Positions 41,273 through 51,355 of a stretch of DNA of 64,000 nucleotides are shown one piece after another. The DNA is from Cupriavidus sp. BIS7. GTDB taxonomy: Bacteria > Pseudomonadota > Gammaproteobacteria > Burkholderiales > Burkholderiaceae. The notes beneath the pieces are model-generated. The model ran no database searches. It was not told the DNA's origin and saw only the letters and a list, made by a program, of their open reading frames with translations. Numbering within the stretch: position 1 is the first letter of the stretch; every line of letters starts with the position of its first letter. The translations under genes were made by a program, and so were the position numbers. The DNA is taken from the NCBI RefSeq assembly GCF_000292345.1, contig NZ_ALOU01000043.1, positions 1 through 64,000 of the forward strand. The letters are read 5' to 3'.

Positions 41273-42261
41273 GCGCTGCAACCAATACCGCGCCGAAGAT
41301 CCTGATCATCGGCGCCAACGGACAACTCGGGTCGGAGCTGGCACTGGCGCTGGCTGAACGCCATGGGCGCCAGCAGGTGGTGACGTCCGACGTGGTGCCG
41401 ACGGGCCGTCACGTGCACATCGCGCACGAGATGCTCAACGTGACGGATCGCGGGGAACTGACGACGGTGATCGAGCGGCACGGCATCACGCAGATCTATC
41501 TGCTGGCAGCAGCGTTGTCCGCCACTGGCGAGAAGGCGCCGCAGTGGGCGTGGAACCTGAACATGACCGGGCTGCTGAACGTGCTGGAGGCCGCGCGGCA
41601 CCATGGCATCGAACGGGTGTTCTGGCCCAGTTCGATTGCCGCGTTCGGGCCGACCACGCCGCGCATCGACACGCCGCAGAAGACCGTCATGGAGCCTACG
41701 ACCGTGTACGGCATCTCCAAGCTGGCCGGCGAAGGCTGGTGCCGCTGGTATTTCGAGAATCATGGCGTGGATGTGCGCAGTGTCCGGTATCCGGGGCTGA
41801 TCTCCCACAAGACGCCCCCGGGCGGCGGCACCACCGACTATGCCGTGGAGATCTTCCACTACGCCGTGCGCGGCGAGCCGTACACCTGCTTTCTGGGAGC
41901 CGGTGAGCGGCTGCCGATGATGTACATGCCCGATGCCATTCGGGCCACGCTGGAACTGATGGAAGCGCCGCGCGAGCAGGTGCGGGAGCGCGGCAGCTAC
42001 AACCTCGCCGGCATGAGCTTCACGCCGGCGGAAATTGCCGCGGCAATCCGCCTGCGCGTGCCGGCGTTCGAAATCGGCTACGCGCCTGACTATCGGCAGG
42101 CTATCGCACAGGGCTGGCCAGACTCGATCGACGACAGCGCTGCCCGTAGCGACTGGGGCTGGAAGCCCCGGTTCGGCCTGCAGGAAATGGTCGACGACAT
42201 GCTGGACAACCTGCGCCGGAGCCTCGCGGCCGAAGCTGTTTCGCCAGTGACGGCGGCCTGA
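41269..42261 (+). CDS. L-threonine 3-dehydrogenase, SDR (GalE-like) type
   Basis: A 330-residue extended SDR enzyme oxidising L-threonine to 2-amino-3-ketobutyrate with NAD. Rossmann motif [20 protein letters not shown] around the catalytic serine and YGISKLAGE with the catalytic Tyr/Lys are clear. It is unrelated to the zinc-dependent E. coli Tdh; the SDR-type enzyme has been described in Cupriavidus necator. Coupled to kbl by an ATGA overlap, so the two steps form one operon. Confidence 0.94.
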   Translation: MSAATNTAPKILIIGANGQLGSELALALAERHGRQQVVTSDVVPTGRHVHIAHEMLNVTDRGELTTVIERHGITQIYLLAAALSATGEKAPQWAWNLNMTGLLNVLEAARHHGIERVFWPSSIAAFGPTTPRIDTPQKTVMEPTTVYGISKLAGEGWCRWYFENHGVDVRSVRYPGLISHKTPPGGGTTDYAVEIFHYAVRGEPYTCFLGAGERLPMMYMPDAIRATLELMEAPREQVRERGSYNLAGMSFTPAEIAAAIRLRVPAFEIGYAPDYRQAIAQGWPDSIDDSAARSDWGWKPRFGLQEMVDDMLDNLRRSLAAEAVSPVTAA

Positions 42262-42295
42262 TCAGGTCCATCGCCGGGCCATCGCCATCGCCGTT

Positions 42296-42802
42296 CTACT
42301 GCGGCGCGGCGGTGTCCGGCGAGTTCCAGGCGGGCCAATAGGCGAAGCGCCAGTCGGCGTAGGCGGCCGCGCCGGCCATGTCGGCCAGTTCGTCAGGAAA
42401 TCCCGACTGCTTGAGCGGCTGCTTGTTCGATCTGCTATGGACCCCCATGAAACCTTCGCCGGGCGCGTGCAGGTATTGCCAGTCCGCCCCGGTTATCGGA
42501 TCGCGCCAGGCGCGGCGCAGCCAGCGGCGTGTCTGGCCGGTGCGCGTGTCCTCCACAAGGTCCTGCAGCGTGCGCGGATAGCTGCCATCGCCATTTTCGA
42601 CGTAGCGGCGGATGGCCGTGCGGATCTCGCTGCCGACCTGCCGCAGTTCGAACTCGCGCTCGCGCTGGATGTGCATCTGCCAGGCATCGCCAACCTTCAT
42701 CAGGTAGACGCCCATGATGGCCACGGCGGCCAGGCACCAGACCAGCGTGAATCCGCGCGCGCGCGATTTTGACGCCCTAGAGTTCGCGATACGGCGTGCC
42801 AT
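42296..42802 (-). CDS. Pseudopilin-like protein (atypical)
   Basis: A 168-residue protein with a prepilin-like N-terminus (RGFTLVWCLAAVAIMGVYLMK): the expected glutamate at mature position 5 is replaced by tryptophan/cysteine, unlike the other pseudopilins here. That pattern is typical of minor, tip-located pseudopilins such as GspK, though this protein is short. The start at 42802 has AAGGAG ten bases before it. It is the last gene of the leftward secretion operon and overlaps its neighbour by 26 bases. Confidence 0.75.
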   Translation of the reverse strand: MARRIANSRASKSRARGFTLVWCLAAVAIMGVYLMKVGDAWQMHIQREREFELRQVGSEIRTAIRRYVENGDGSYPRTLQDLVEDTRTGQTRRWLRRAWRDPITGADWQYLHAPGEGFMGVHSRSNKQPLKQSGFPDELADMAGAAAYADWRFAYWPAWNSPDTAAPQ

Positions 42803-43211
42803 CGCGTGCCTCTCCTTGCGCGCCGCTCCGGACATCGAACACGCCAGCGGCGGCGCTGCCTTCGGTCATCGGCGGGGAATGCGGGTCAACCGGCGGCGGC
42901 ACGATTTCCCAGCTGTCGGCAGTGCGTGTAATCGGGTCCAGCGGCATCTGCCTGAGATAGGACCGCTGGACGAGTGCATCGAGCGATGGTGGGTACTGGC
43001 CGTGGTCGGCATGGAAGCGGTCGATCGCGTCCCGCATGGCCAGCAGGTTGTGGCGCAGCACCACTTCCTCGGCGCGTTCCGTCTGCGTGGCGTAGCGGGG
43101 GACCACCAGTGTCATCAGCGCGGCCATGATGGCCAGTACCACGAGCAGCTCTATCAGCGTGAACCCGGCACGGCGTGTTGCGGTTGGGGCTGTCGTTGTT
43201 CTTGTCGTCAT
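42777..43211 (-). CDS. Type II secretion pseudopilin
   Basis: A 144-residue pseudopilin with a prepilin peptidase site RRAGFTLIELLVVLAIMAAL (cleavage after glycine, conserved glutamate 5) and GspG-like features downstream (HNLLAMRDAIDRFHADHGQYP, LPLDPITR-type segment). The ATG at 43211 follows AAGGA within the end of the previous gene, three bases after its stop. It would be assembled into the periplasmic pseudopilus. Confidence 0.85.
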   Translation of the reverse strand: MTTRTTTAPTATRRAGFTLIELLVVLAIMAALMTLVVPRYATQTERAEEVVLRHNLLAMRDAIDRFHADHGQYPPSLDALVQRSYLRQMPLDPITRTADSWEIVPPPVDPHSPPMTEGSAAAGVFDVRSGAQGEARDGTPYREL

Positions 43212-43213
43212 CG

Positions 43214-43690
43214 TTACCAGTCCTTGTAGGGAATGCCGTTGGTGCCGATCGCGGCCGATTTCGAATAGACATCGAATACGTCGTTGCCGGCCTCGGGGGC
43301 ATCGGGCGGGCTGGCGTAGGCGCGCAATCCCCAGGTATCGGCGGCCGCGATGCCGGGGCATTCGCACATCGGGTCGCGCGGAATCCGGCGCAGGAAATAC
43401 AGCCTGGCGCCAGCCGGGTTGCGAATATCGGTCACGCCGTCGACGAGTTCGGACAGCGTTGCCGGGTAGCCGCTGGCGCCGACCATGCGCGTGATATGGC
43501 CGCCGTCCATGGCGGTCTTGTGCGCATCAATGGCTTCGCGGACCTGCCAGAGTGCGCGGCGCAGTTCCGCTTCACGCGCCTGCGTGGCCGCCACGCGGGT
43601 GAGCGGCCATGCCACCATCGCCAGCGTGGCCAGCAGCGTTAGCGTGACCAGCACTTCGATCAGCGTGAAGCCAGCATCCGCGCGTGGCAT
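43214..43690 (-). CDS. Type II secretion pseudopilin
   Basis: A 158-residue pseudopilin: DAGFTLIEVLVTLTLLATL holds the prepilin cleavage site and the conserved glutamate. A GspG-like body follows (ELRRALWQVREAIDAHKTA, GYPATLSELVDG, RRIPRDPM). Its ATG begins directly after the TAG stop of the secretin gene, without a spare base, which implies translational coupling. Confidence 0.85.
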   Translation of the reverse strand: MPRADAGFTLIEVLVTLTLLATLAMVAWPLTRVAATQAREAELRRALWQVREAIDAHKTAMDGGHITRMVGASGYPATLSELVDGVTDIRNPAGARLYFLRRIPRDPMCECPGIAAADTWGLRAYASPPDAPEAGNDVFDVYSKSAAIGTNGIPYKDW

Positions 43691-45571
<1,881 letters not shown>

Positions 45572-45656
45572 GAAATTCTCCTGCGGGCCTGGTCGATGCC
45601 GGACAGTTGCCGGCGCCAGGGGACTTCGTGTGACATCGTGGGGGCTCCAGACGGTT

Positions 45657-46190
45657 TCATGTAGCCTCCAACGGGAGGCGCTTGCCGGTGGAGAGCTCTG
45701 TGACCGAGACGCCGGTTGCCTCCACCGTTTCCAGCCGGTATCCATTCCATTGGCTGCCCGGTTTCCAACTGCCGGGCAGGCTGCAGCCGTCGCAAGCGAT
45801 TCGGGTTGCCTGACCGTGGTTGACAACCACCTTCACGCCGTTTGCGTCGCGCCAGATGGCGGCCACTTCGATGGCTGGCCGTTGCGGTTGCGGCGTGGCC
45901 GGGGCGTCGAGATCCGGTCCGTCCGGCAACGCTGCCGGCGTGGTGTCGAATCGCCAGCCTGGGGCGGTGAAGAGATCGACCGCATTGGTGGGGTCGATGT
46001 TGGCGGCTGTGGCGGCGTGTGCAAGGTCCGGACCGGCAGGCGCGGGGGGCTGCGGTCGGCCGGGAGCCGTCCGCGTTTGCCGCCCGGCAGGCGCCGGGGC
46101 CGTGTCGCCGTTCAGGTCGATCCATGCCGCATAGATCGTCGCGCACACGCTGGCAAGCAGCACATACTGAAGGGGACGGGAAAGCTTCAT
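45657..46190 (-). CDS. PilP/GspC-like periplasmic secretion protein
   Basis: A 177-residue protein with one N-terminal membrane segment (YVLLASVCATIYAAWIDL), a proline/alanine-rich linker and a C-terminal small beta-domain (IEVAAIWRDANGVKVVVNHG, then ETVEATGVSVTELS) of the PilP/GspC homology-region type. It would link the inner-membrane platform to the secretin. The ATG at 46190 overlaps the preceding gene as ATGA. A frame extending to 46763 is open but overlaps that gene. Confidence 0.7.
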   Translation of the reverse strand: MKLSRPLQYVLLASVCATIYAAWIDLNGDTAPAPAGRQTRTAPGRPQPPAPAGPDLAHAATAANIDPTNAVDLFTAPGWRFDTTPAALPDGPDLDAPATPQPQRPAIEVAAIWRDANGVKVVVNHGQATRIACDGCSLPGSWKPGSQWNGYRLETVEATGVSVTELSTGKRLPLEAT

Positions 46191-46708
46191 GCTCCGGCCT
46201 CCACGAGATAGCTGATCTGCACCAGTGCATTGACGGCGCCATCGGGGTTGGGCGAGCGTACGAAGGACAGGGTTTCCACGCGTACGCCGGGCATGCGCTC
46301 GATCTCCGCAAGGTAGTCGCGCAAGGCGGGGTAGGGGCCATCGACGGTATAGCGCAGCGTATGCCGCACCAGGCGGTGGCCGGCCTCGGGGCGCGACGCA
46401 TAGTCGATCTCGGTCAGTTCGATCGATCGTTGCAGCGCCAGATCGGCGTGTGCGCGCAGGAAGGCGGTATAGCTGGAAGCGCCTGGCATCCTGTGATCGG
46501 CGGCACTGCCTGCGGCGGCGGCAATCTCTGCCCTGATCGCAGCGTTTTCGGTCTGCAAGGCCATCAATCGTGCGGTCTGGGCCGCCACTTGCGGGCGCAC
46601 GCTGCCGAGCACCGCGCACGCTGCGCCGATGGCAAGAAGCAACCCCAGCATGCCGGTCCGTCCGCAAATATGGCTCCAGCGCCGGGCCGTCCAGATCAGT
46701 CGATTCAT
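46187..46708 (-). CDS. PilO/GspM-like secretion platform protein
   Basis: A 173-residue bitopic protein: membrane segment at about residues 20-38 (GMLGLLLAIGAACAVLGSV), short coiled coil, then a ferredoxin-like periplasmic domain (LRYTVDGPYPALRDYLAEIER, VRVETLSFVRS) as in PilO. It lies between PilN-like and PilP-like genes, with four-base overlaps on both sides. Confidence 0.75.
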   Translation of the reverse strand: MNRLIWTARRWSHICGRTGMLGLLLAIGAACAVLGSVRPQVAAQTARLMALQTENAAIRAEIAAAAGSAADHRMPGASSYTAFLRAHADLALQRSIELTEIDYASRPEAGHRLVRHTLRYTVDGPYPALRDYLAEIERMPGVRVETLSFVRSPNPDGAVNALVQISYLVEAGA

Positions 46709-47208
46709 CGTGAGTTCTCCTGCCAGCGCAACTGGATCGTCGCCTCGATACCCGCGTCGCCACGACGCTGCCGGACCAGTGAGGCGGCTGTCACATCGGG
46801 GATTGCCGACAGTGCATCCACCAGTGCCAGCAAGGCGTCGTCGTGCCGGGCCTCCACGTCAAGCCGCTGGGTGCGCGCAGCGCTGTCTATGTCGATGCGC
46901 ACATAGGCAAGGTTGTCTGACCAGGTCTGTTCGAGCCATGCCAGCGTCGGGGCAAGTGGCAGCTTCTGCCGTCCGGCCAGGCCCCGATCCGAATCCGGCT
47001 TTGGGGCGCTGGCGCGCAGCTTGTCCCGCTGGCGCTTGAGGTCGGCCTGCGCGAGTACGGCTTCGGCTACGTCGGCGTTCAGCCCGCGCAGCCCGTGGTA
47101 CGCGTGCGCAGCCCAGAGACCAATGGCGATACCCGCTGCCAGCAGCACCATGCCGATCGGCGAATGCCGGCGGCCCTTGTGTAGAAGATTGGGGGGCATC
47201 AGGCTCAT
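46705..47208 (-). CDS. PilN-like secretion platform protein
   Basis: A 167-residue bitopic protein with a membrane segment at about residues 18-36 and a periplasmic coiled coil followed by a PilN-like domain (AYVRIDIDSAARTQRLDVEA, ALVDALSAIPDVTAASLV). In the assembly it would bind the PilM-like cytoplasmic protein and the PilO-like partner. Overlaps neighbours by four bases on each side. Confidence 0.75.
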   Translation of the reverse strand: MSLMPPNLLHKGRRHSPIGMVLLAAGIAIGLWAAHAYHGLRGLNADVAEAVLAQADLKRQRDKLRASAPKPDSDRGLAGRQKLPLAPTLAWLEQTWSDNLAYVRIDIDSAARTQRLDVEARHDDALLALVDALSAIPDVTAASLVRQRRGDAGIEATIQLRWQENSR

Positions 47209-47966
47209 GGCTTGCGCTCCCCTTTGTCCTGTTCACCAACATCGCTCGCTCGTGGAAGATGGGGGCCCAGCCATGTGGCGGTATGGGCCGGCTTGAAGCC
47301 GTCACCGATGACGGCCATGCGCGCGGGAGCCGGTAGGGCGGCCGACAAGGCAAGGCTGTTGACGATCGGCGCGAGTTGACGCTCGTCCTGGCTGTCGTCA
47401 CGCTGGGTTGTCACGGCGGCCACGGCGCCTTGCCTGCGCAGCGCGCAGGTCAGGGTGCCGCGTTCGCGCAAGACCAGTGCCACGTCCGGGCCGGGTATCG
47501 CATGGCGGTAGTGATGAATGGCCTGAAGGAAGGTTGACGTTGCACTGCGCAGGCGCAGGCCGCGCCTGCCAGCGCATTGCCCAATCGCATCGAGCATGGC
47601 GCTGTCGGCCATGACGGCGAGGCGGGGCAGCCCGTACCGCAGTGGTGTCAGCGCAATGTGTGTATCGGCATGCGCGATGCCCAAGGTGTCGCAGGTAGCC
47701 TGCGTCCAGGCGAGCCAGCCGGCGTCGTCGATCAGGCGATCCTGCCACGGCACCACGACGTGACGGCTCCACGGGAAGCCTAGCCGGATGTCCAGAACCT
47801 TGCCGCGCCCGGCGGGCAGCAGATCGTCGATGATCGACAGCATGGTGCTGGTGCTGGCTTGACGATAGAGGCCGGGTGCATCGATGGAGATGCGCCGATG
47901 CCGCGCACGGAGGCACACGGCATCGTGTAGCAGCCAGATGCAGTACTCACTCGGCGATCGTGACAC
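47205..47966 (-). CDS. PilM/GspL-like cytoplasmic protein
   Basis: A 253-residue protein without membrane segments, placed where PilM or the cytoplasmic half of GspL would be. The sequence is divergent: a weak actin-like pattern (DVALVLRERGTLTCALRRQ, followed by RMAVIGDGF) is all I can see. The GTG start overlaps the ATPase gene by 20 bases. Assignment rests on gene order more than on motifs. Confidence 0.6.
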   Translation of the reverse strand: MSRSPSEYCIWLLHDAVCLRARHRRISIDAPGLYRQASTSTMLSIIDDLLPAGRGKVLDIRLGFPWSRHVVVPWQDRLIDDAGWLAWTQATCDTLGIAHADTHIALTPLRYGLPRLAVMADSAMLDAIGQCAGRRGLRLRSATSTFLQAIHHYRHAIPGPDVALVLRERGTLTCALRRQGAVAAVTTQRDDSQDERQLAPIVNSLALSAALPAPARMAVIGDGFKPAHTATWLGPHLPRASDVGEQDKGERKP

Positions 47967-49626
47967 GATTGGCCTCCTGCAGCGAAGTGACGCCTTGCGC
48001 GACGAGTGTCAGCGCGGCGCGTCGCAGTGAAACAAAGCCGGCCTGGCGCGCCAGTGCGCGTAGTTCGCCCGACGGCGCCTGTCTGAGGATGGCATCGCGA
48101 ATGCCGTCGTCCAGGCGCAGGACCTCGGCTACCGCGCGGCGGCCCCGATAACCCGTGCCGTGGCAGTGTTCGCAGCCGCAAGCGGCGCGCAGGTGCCAGT
48201 CCGTGATGTCGGTGCGCGCAAGGCCGGAATGGCGCAGCAGATCGTCAGTTGCAGTGGCGTCTTGCATGCAATGCGGGCAAAGCGTCCGCACAAGTTGCTG
48301 TGCGACCACGCCGATCAGCGATTCGGCCAGACTGTGCGGCGTGATCCCCATGTGAAGGAAGCGATCGACGACCGACAGCGCGCCATTGGCATGCACGCTT
48401 GTCAGCACCAGATGGCCGGTGAGCGCTGCCTGCACGGCGATTGCGGCGGTTTCGCCATCGCGGATCTCGCCCACCAGGATCTTGTCGGGGTCGTGCCGCA
48501 GGATCGACCGCAGGCCACGTGCGAACGTCAGCCCCTTCCTGTCGTTGACAGGAATCTGCAGCACGCCCGCCAGTTCGTACTCGACCGGGTCTTCGATGGT
48601 GATGATCTTTGCTTCGCCGTTGTCGAGTTCCGACAAGGCCGCATATAGCGTGGTGGATTTCCCCGAGCCGGTGGGGCCGGTGACCAGCAGCAGCCCGTGC
48701 GGCATGGCGGCAATCGCGCGGATGGCTGCCACGGTGGCCGCATCATGGCCGAGCCTTTCGAGGCTGAGCCGACCGCCGGCGTTATCGTCACGGCGCTTGT
48801 CGAGCACCCGAAGCACGGCGTCCTCGCCATGAATCGATGGCATGACCGATACGCGGAAGTCGATCTCACGGCCTTGCACCGTGGCCTTGAAGCGGCCGTC
48901 CTGCGGGATGCGGCGCTCGGCGATGTCGAGTTCGGCCAGCACCTTGATACGGGAGATACTTTGCTCGGCTGTGTCCAGGCCGGGCACGGACGCGGCATGC
49001 AGCAGCACGCCGTCGATGCGGTAGCGCACCGCAAGACCGTCGTGCGTCGTTTCCAGATGGATGTCGGAGGCGCCCATGCGCAGCGCGTCGTAGAGCGTTG
49101 AGTTGACCAGGCGCACCACGGGGCTGGCATCCTGCGCGAGGCTTGCGAGCGAGATGCCCGCGTCGTCCACGGCGTCATCGAGGCGCTCGGCAGGCGGCGC
49201 CAGTTGCGTCAGTGCGCGTTGCCGATCGGCCTGGCTCGCGAGAAGGGCTTCGATCACAGCCGTCTCGGCCAGCGCTTCCGTGTATGCCAGGCCGGATTCA
49301 GCCATGCGCCGGGTGACCCGTTCGCGCATAACCAGCCGTGTCGGGTCGGCCATGGCGAGAGTCAGGGCCGGCGACGCCGGGTCTGCCTGCAGCAGCACGC
49401 AGCCGTCGGCGATGGCTTCGGCGTAGGGAAGCAGGTCGAAGCGTGGTGTTGCCGAGGCCAGCGTGTTCGCATCGACCAGGGGAAGCCCGAGCAGCTCCGC
49501 CAGATGGGCGGCGCAGCGGTGCGGCGGTTGCGCGCTGGCTTCGGCGATCATCGCCTGCAGGTCATGCCCGGCACCATTGGCGCGCAGGGCCTGCAGCGTC
49601 TGCAGCGAAGGCATTGCGTTTGTCAT
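47947..49626 (-). CDS. gspE: Type II secretion/pilus assembly ATPase GspE
   Basis: A 559-residue hexameric assembly ATPase. After an N-terminal T2SSE-N domain come Walker A GPTGSGKSTTLYAAL, the Asp box ITIEDPVEYEL, Walker B ILVGEIRDGETA, the His box HLVLTSVHAN, and a tetracysteine zinc site (CPHC ... CEHC). It powers the pseudopilus from the cytoplasm. The start at 49626 overlaps the gspF stop; open frame upstream of it runs inside gspF and is not used. Confidence 0.95.
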   Translation of the reverse strand: MTNAMPSLQTLQALRANGAGHDLQAMIAEASAQPPHRCAAHLAELLGLPLVDANTLASATPRFDLLPYAEAIADGCVLLQADPASPALTLAMADPTRLVMRERVTRRMAESGLAYTEALAETAVIEALLASQADRQRALTQLAPPAERLDDAVDDAGISLASLAQDASPVVRLVNSTLYDALRMGASDIHLETTHDGLAVRYRIDGVLLHAASVPGLDTAEQSISRIKVLAELDIAERRIPQDGRFKATVQGREIDFRVSVMPSIHGEDAVLRVLDKRRDDNAGGRLSLERLGHDAATVAAIRAIAAMPHGLLLVTGPTGSGKSTTLYAALSELDNGEAKIITIEDPVEYELAGVLQIPVNDRKGLTFARGLRSILRHDPDKILVGEIRDGETAAIAVQAALTGHLVLTSVHANGALSVVDRFLHMGITPHSLAESLIGVVAQQLVRTLCPHCMQDATATDDLLRHSGLARTDITDWHLRAACGCEHCHGTGYRGRRAVAEVLRLDDGIRDAILRQAPSGELRALARQAGFVSLRRAALTLVAQGVTSLQEANRVTIAE

Positions 49627-50801
49627 TGCATGCTCCCTGCCAGTTCGAAGATCGGCATGTAGAGCAGGAACACGATGCCGCCCACCAATGCGCCGACCAC
49701 CAGCATCAGCAATGGCTCGATCAGCTTGGTGGCGGTATCGATGGCGCGGTCGATCGCCTCGTCGCAGAACTGGGCCGCGCGTTCGCACATGTCGGGCAAC
49801 TCGCCGCTGCGCTCGCCCACCCGAAGCAGGCGTTCGGCAACGGGCGTCGTCAGATGGTGCCCGGCGAGCGTGTCCGCGACAGGCTTGCCGGTTTCGATCT
49901 CGGCGATGGCCTGGCGCAGCGCGCCCTGCAGCGGAATGGGCAGCAGCGGGGCTGCCAGCCGCAGCGCCGGCACCACGGCCATGCCGCCGGCCAGCAGCAA
50001 GCCCGTGGTTCGATAAAGCTTGGCAAGTGCCAGCAACTGCTGGAATGCCTGCAGCTGCGGAATGCGCCACGCCAGGGCCGCGATGCGTCCGGCAAGTCCG
50101 CCGCGGCGCACCGCAACGAACAGCGCGATTGCGCAACCGGCCATCGCAATGGCGATAAGGCCGCCGTGGGTCTCCACGGTCTGCCCCCACCAGAGCAGCC
50201 ATTGCGCAGCCGGCGGCAACTCGCGCATGGACGCATAGACCTGGCTGAAACGGGGAATCACGAAGAACAGAAGGAATGCCATGATGCCTGCCCCGACGGC
50301 GATAACCACGGCGGGATAGATCAGGGCACTGACCACTTTCTTGCGAACGGCCGTCAGGCGTGCCTCGTAGTGGTGGTAGCGCGAGAGCGCTTCGGCAAGG
50401 TGCCCGGTGCGTTCCGCGGAGGCAACGGTGGCCACGTAGAGCGGCGCAAACTGTTCGGGCAGCGCCGTGAGCACGCGCGAGAGGGGCAGGCCCTGAAGCA
50501 GGCCGTCGAGAACATGGTCAAGTACGGCACGCGTCTCGCTTTCAACGGTCGTGCTGGTCTTGTCGCGCAATGCCTCGATCGACTCGATCAAGGACAGGCC
50601 GGCGCGCAGCAGCGCAATCAGCTCCTGCGTAAACAGTGAGGTGGAGAAGGGCGCGCGCCGGCGCAGCGTGCGGGCGCGGCGGCAGGCAACGACATGGCCG
50701 CCACCTGCCAGCGCCTGCCGGCATGCGTCAGCCGCGCTTGGCGCGGCGACCGTGAGGTCATGGAGTTGGCCGTTGCGCGCAACGGTAAGGCTGTATTGCA
50801 T
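49623..50801 (-). CDS. gspF: Type II secretion platform protein GspF
   Basis: A 392-residue inner-membrane platform protein with two T2SSF domains (FTQELIALLRAGLSLIESIEAL and LYRTTGLLLAGGMAVVPALRLA) and three membrane segments, the last near the C-terminus. The order gspG-gspF-gspE on one strand is that of a secretion operon. The gap to gspG is nine bases. Confidence 0.94.
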   Translation of the reverse strand: MQYSLTVARNGQLHDLTVAAPSAADACRQALAGGGHVVACRRARTLRRRAPFSTSLFTQELIALLRAGLSLIESIEALRDKTSTTVESETRAVLDHVLDGLLQGLPLSRVLTALPEQFAPLYVATVASAERTGHLAEALSRYHHYEARLTAVRKKVVSALIYPAVVIAVGAGIMAFLLFFVIPRFSQVYASMRELPPAAQWLLWWGQTVETHGGLIAIAMAGCAIALFVAVRRGGLAGRIAALAWRIPQLQAFQQLLALAKLYRTTGLLLAGGMAVVPALRLAAPLLPIPLQGALRQAIAEIETGKPVADTLAGHHLTTPVAERLLRVGERSGELPDMCERAAQFCDEAIDRAIDTATKLIEPLLMLVVGALVGGIVFLLYMPIFELAGSMQ

Positions 50802-50810
50802 GCGTCAGCC

Positions 50811-51257
50811 TCACCATGAAACGTCGGCGGCGTAGCCGGTGCCGCCCGATTTGCCGTCAGCACCATGGGACATCAGATCGAAGTCCTTGCCGCCGGCGCC
50901 GGGGCGCGTGTACTGATAGGGCTGCCCCCAGGGGTCAGCGGGAATCTCGCGGGTCAGATAGGGGCCGTGCCAGCGCGTGCCTGCATCGCCGGGCTTTTCG
51001 AGCAGGGCGCCCAGCCCTTGTTCGGTGGTCGGATAGGCGCCAACGTCGAGCCGGTAGCGGTCCAGCGCGTCGCCAATCGCCTTGAGTTGCCCCTGGGCGG
51101 TCTTGACCTTGGCCTTGTCGAGTTCACCAAACAGCTTTGGTCCGACGTAGCCGGCCAGCATGGCGATGATCAGAAGAACGACCAGAAGCTCGAGCAGCGT
51201 GAATCCACGGGCTCGATGTGGGCGTTGACGGTGCATCAGGTGCTTGGTGAGTGACAT
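50811..51257 (-). CDS. gspG: Major pseudopilin GspG
   Basis: A 148-residue major pseudopilin. RGFTLLELLVVLLIIAMLAG carries the prepilin peptidase site; the C-terminal GAYPTTEQGLGALLEKP and DPWGQPYQYTRPG segments and the DLMSHGADGK calcium-site region are diagnostic of GspG. It is the first gene of the secretion operon, downstream of a strong hairpin and the GH18-like gene. Confidence 0.96.
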   Translation of the reverse strand: MSLTKHLMHRQRPHRARGFTLLELLVVLLIIAMLAGYVGPKLFGELDKAKVKTAQGQLKAIGDALDRYRLDVGAYPTTEQGLGALLEKPGDAGTRWHGPYLTREIPADPWGQPYQYTRPGAGGKDFDLMSHGADGKSGGTGYAADVSW

Positions 51258-51274
51258 GACTTGCTCTGCAAAAT

Positions 51275-51306
51275 GCCGTCGGCCGATGGAGGCATCGGCC
51301 GACGGC
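51275..51306 (-). terminator. 14-bp perfect hairpin before gspG
   Basis: GCCGTCGGCCGATG and its exact complement around a four-base loop, followed on the minus strand by ATTTTGC. It lies between the GH18-like stop codon and the gspG start 18 bases further on. It can terminate the GH18-like transcript or act as an attenuator for the secretion operon. Confidence 0.75.
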
Positions 51307-51355
51307 GGTTGGGGTGCGCTACGCAGGGCAGCGCATCAGACTGTGGACTTGCCGA

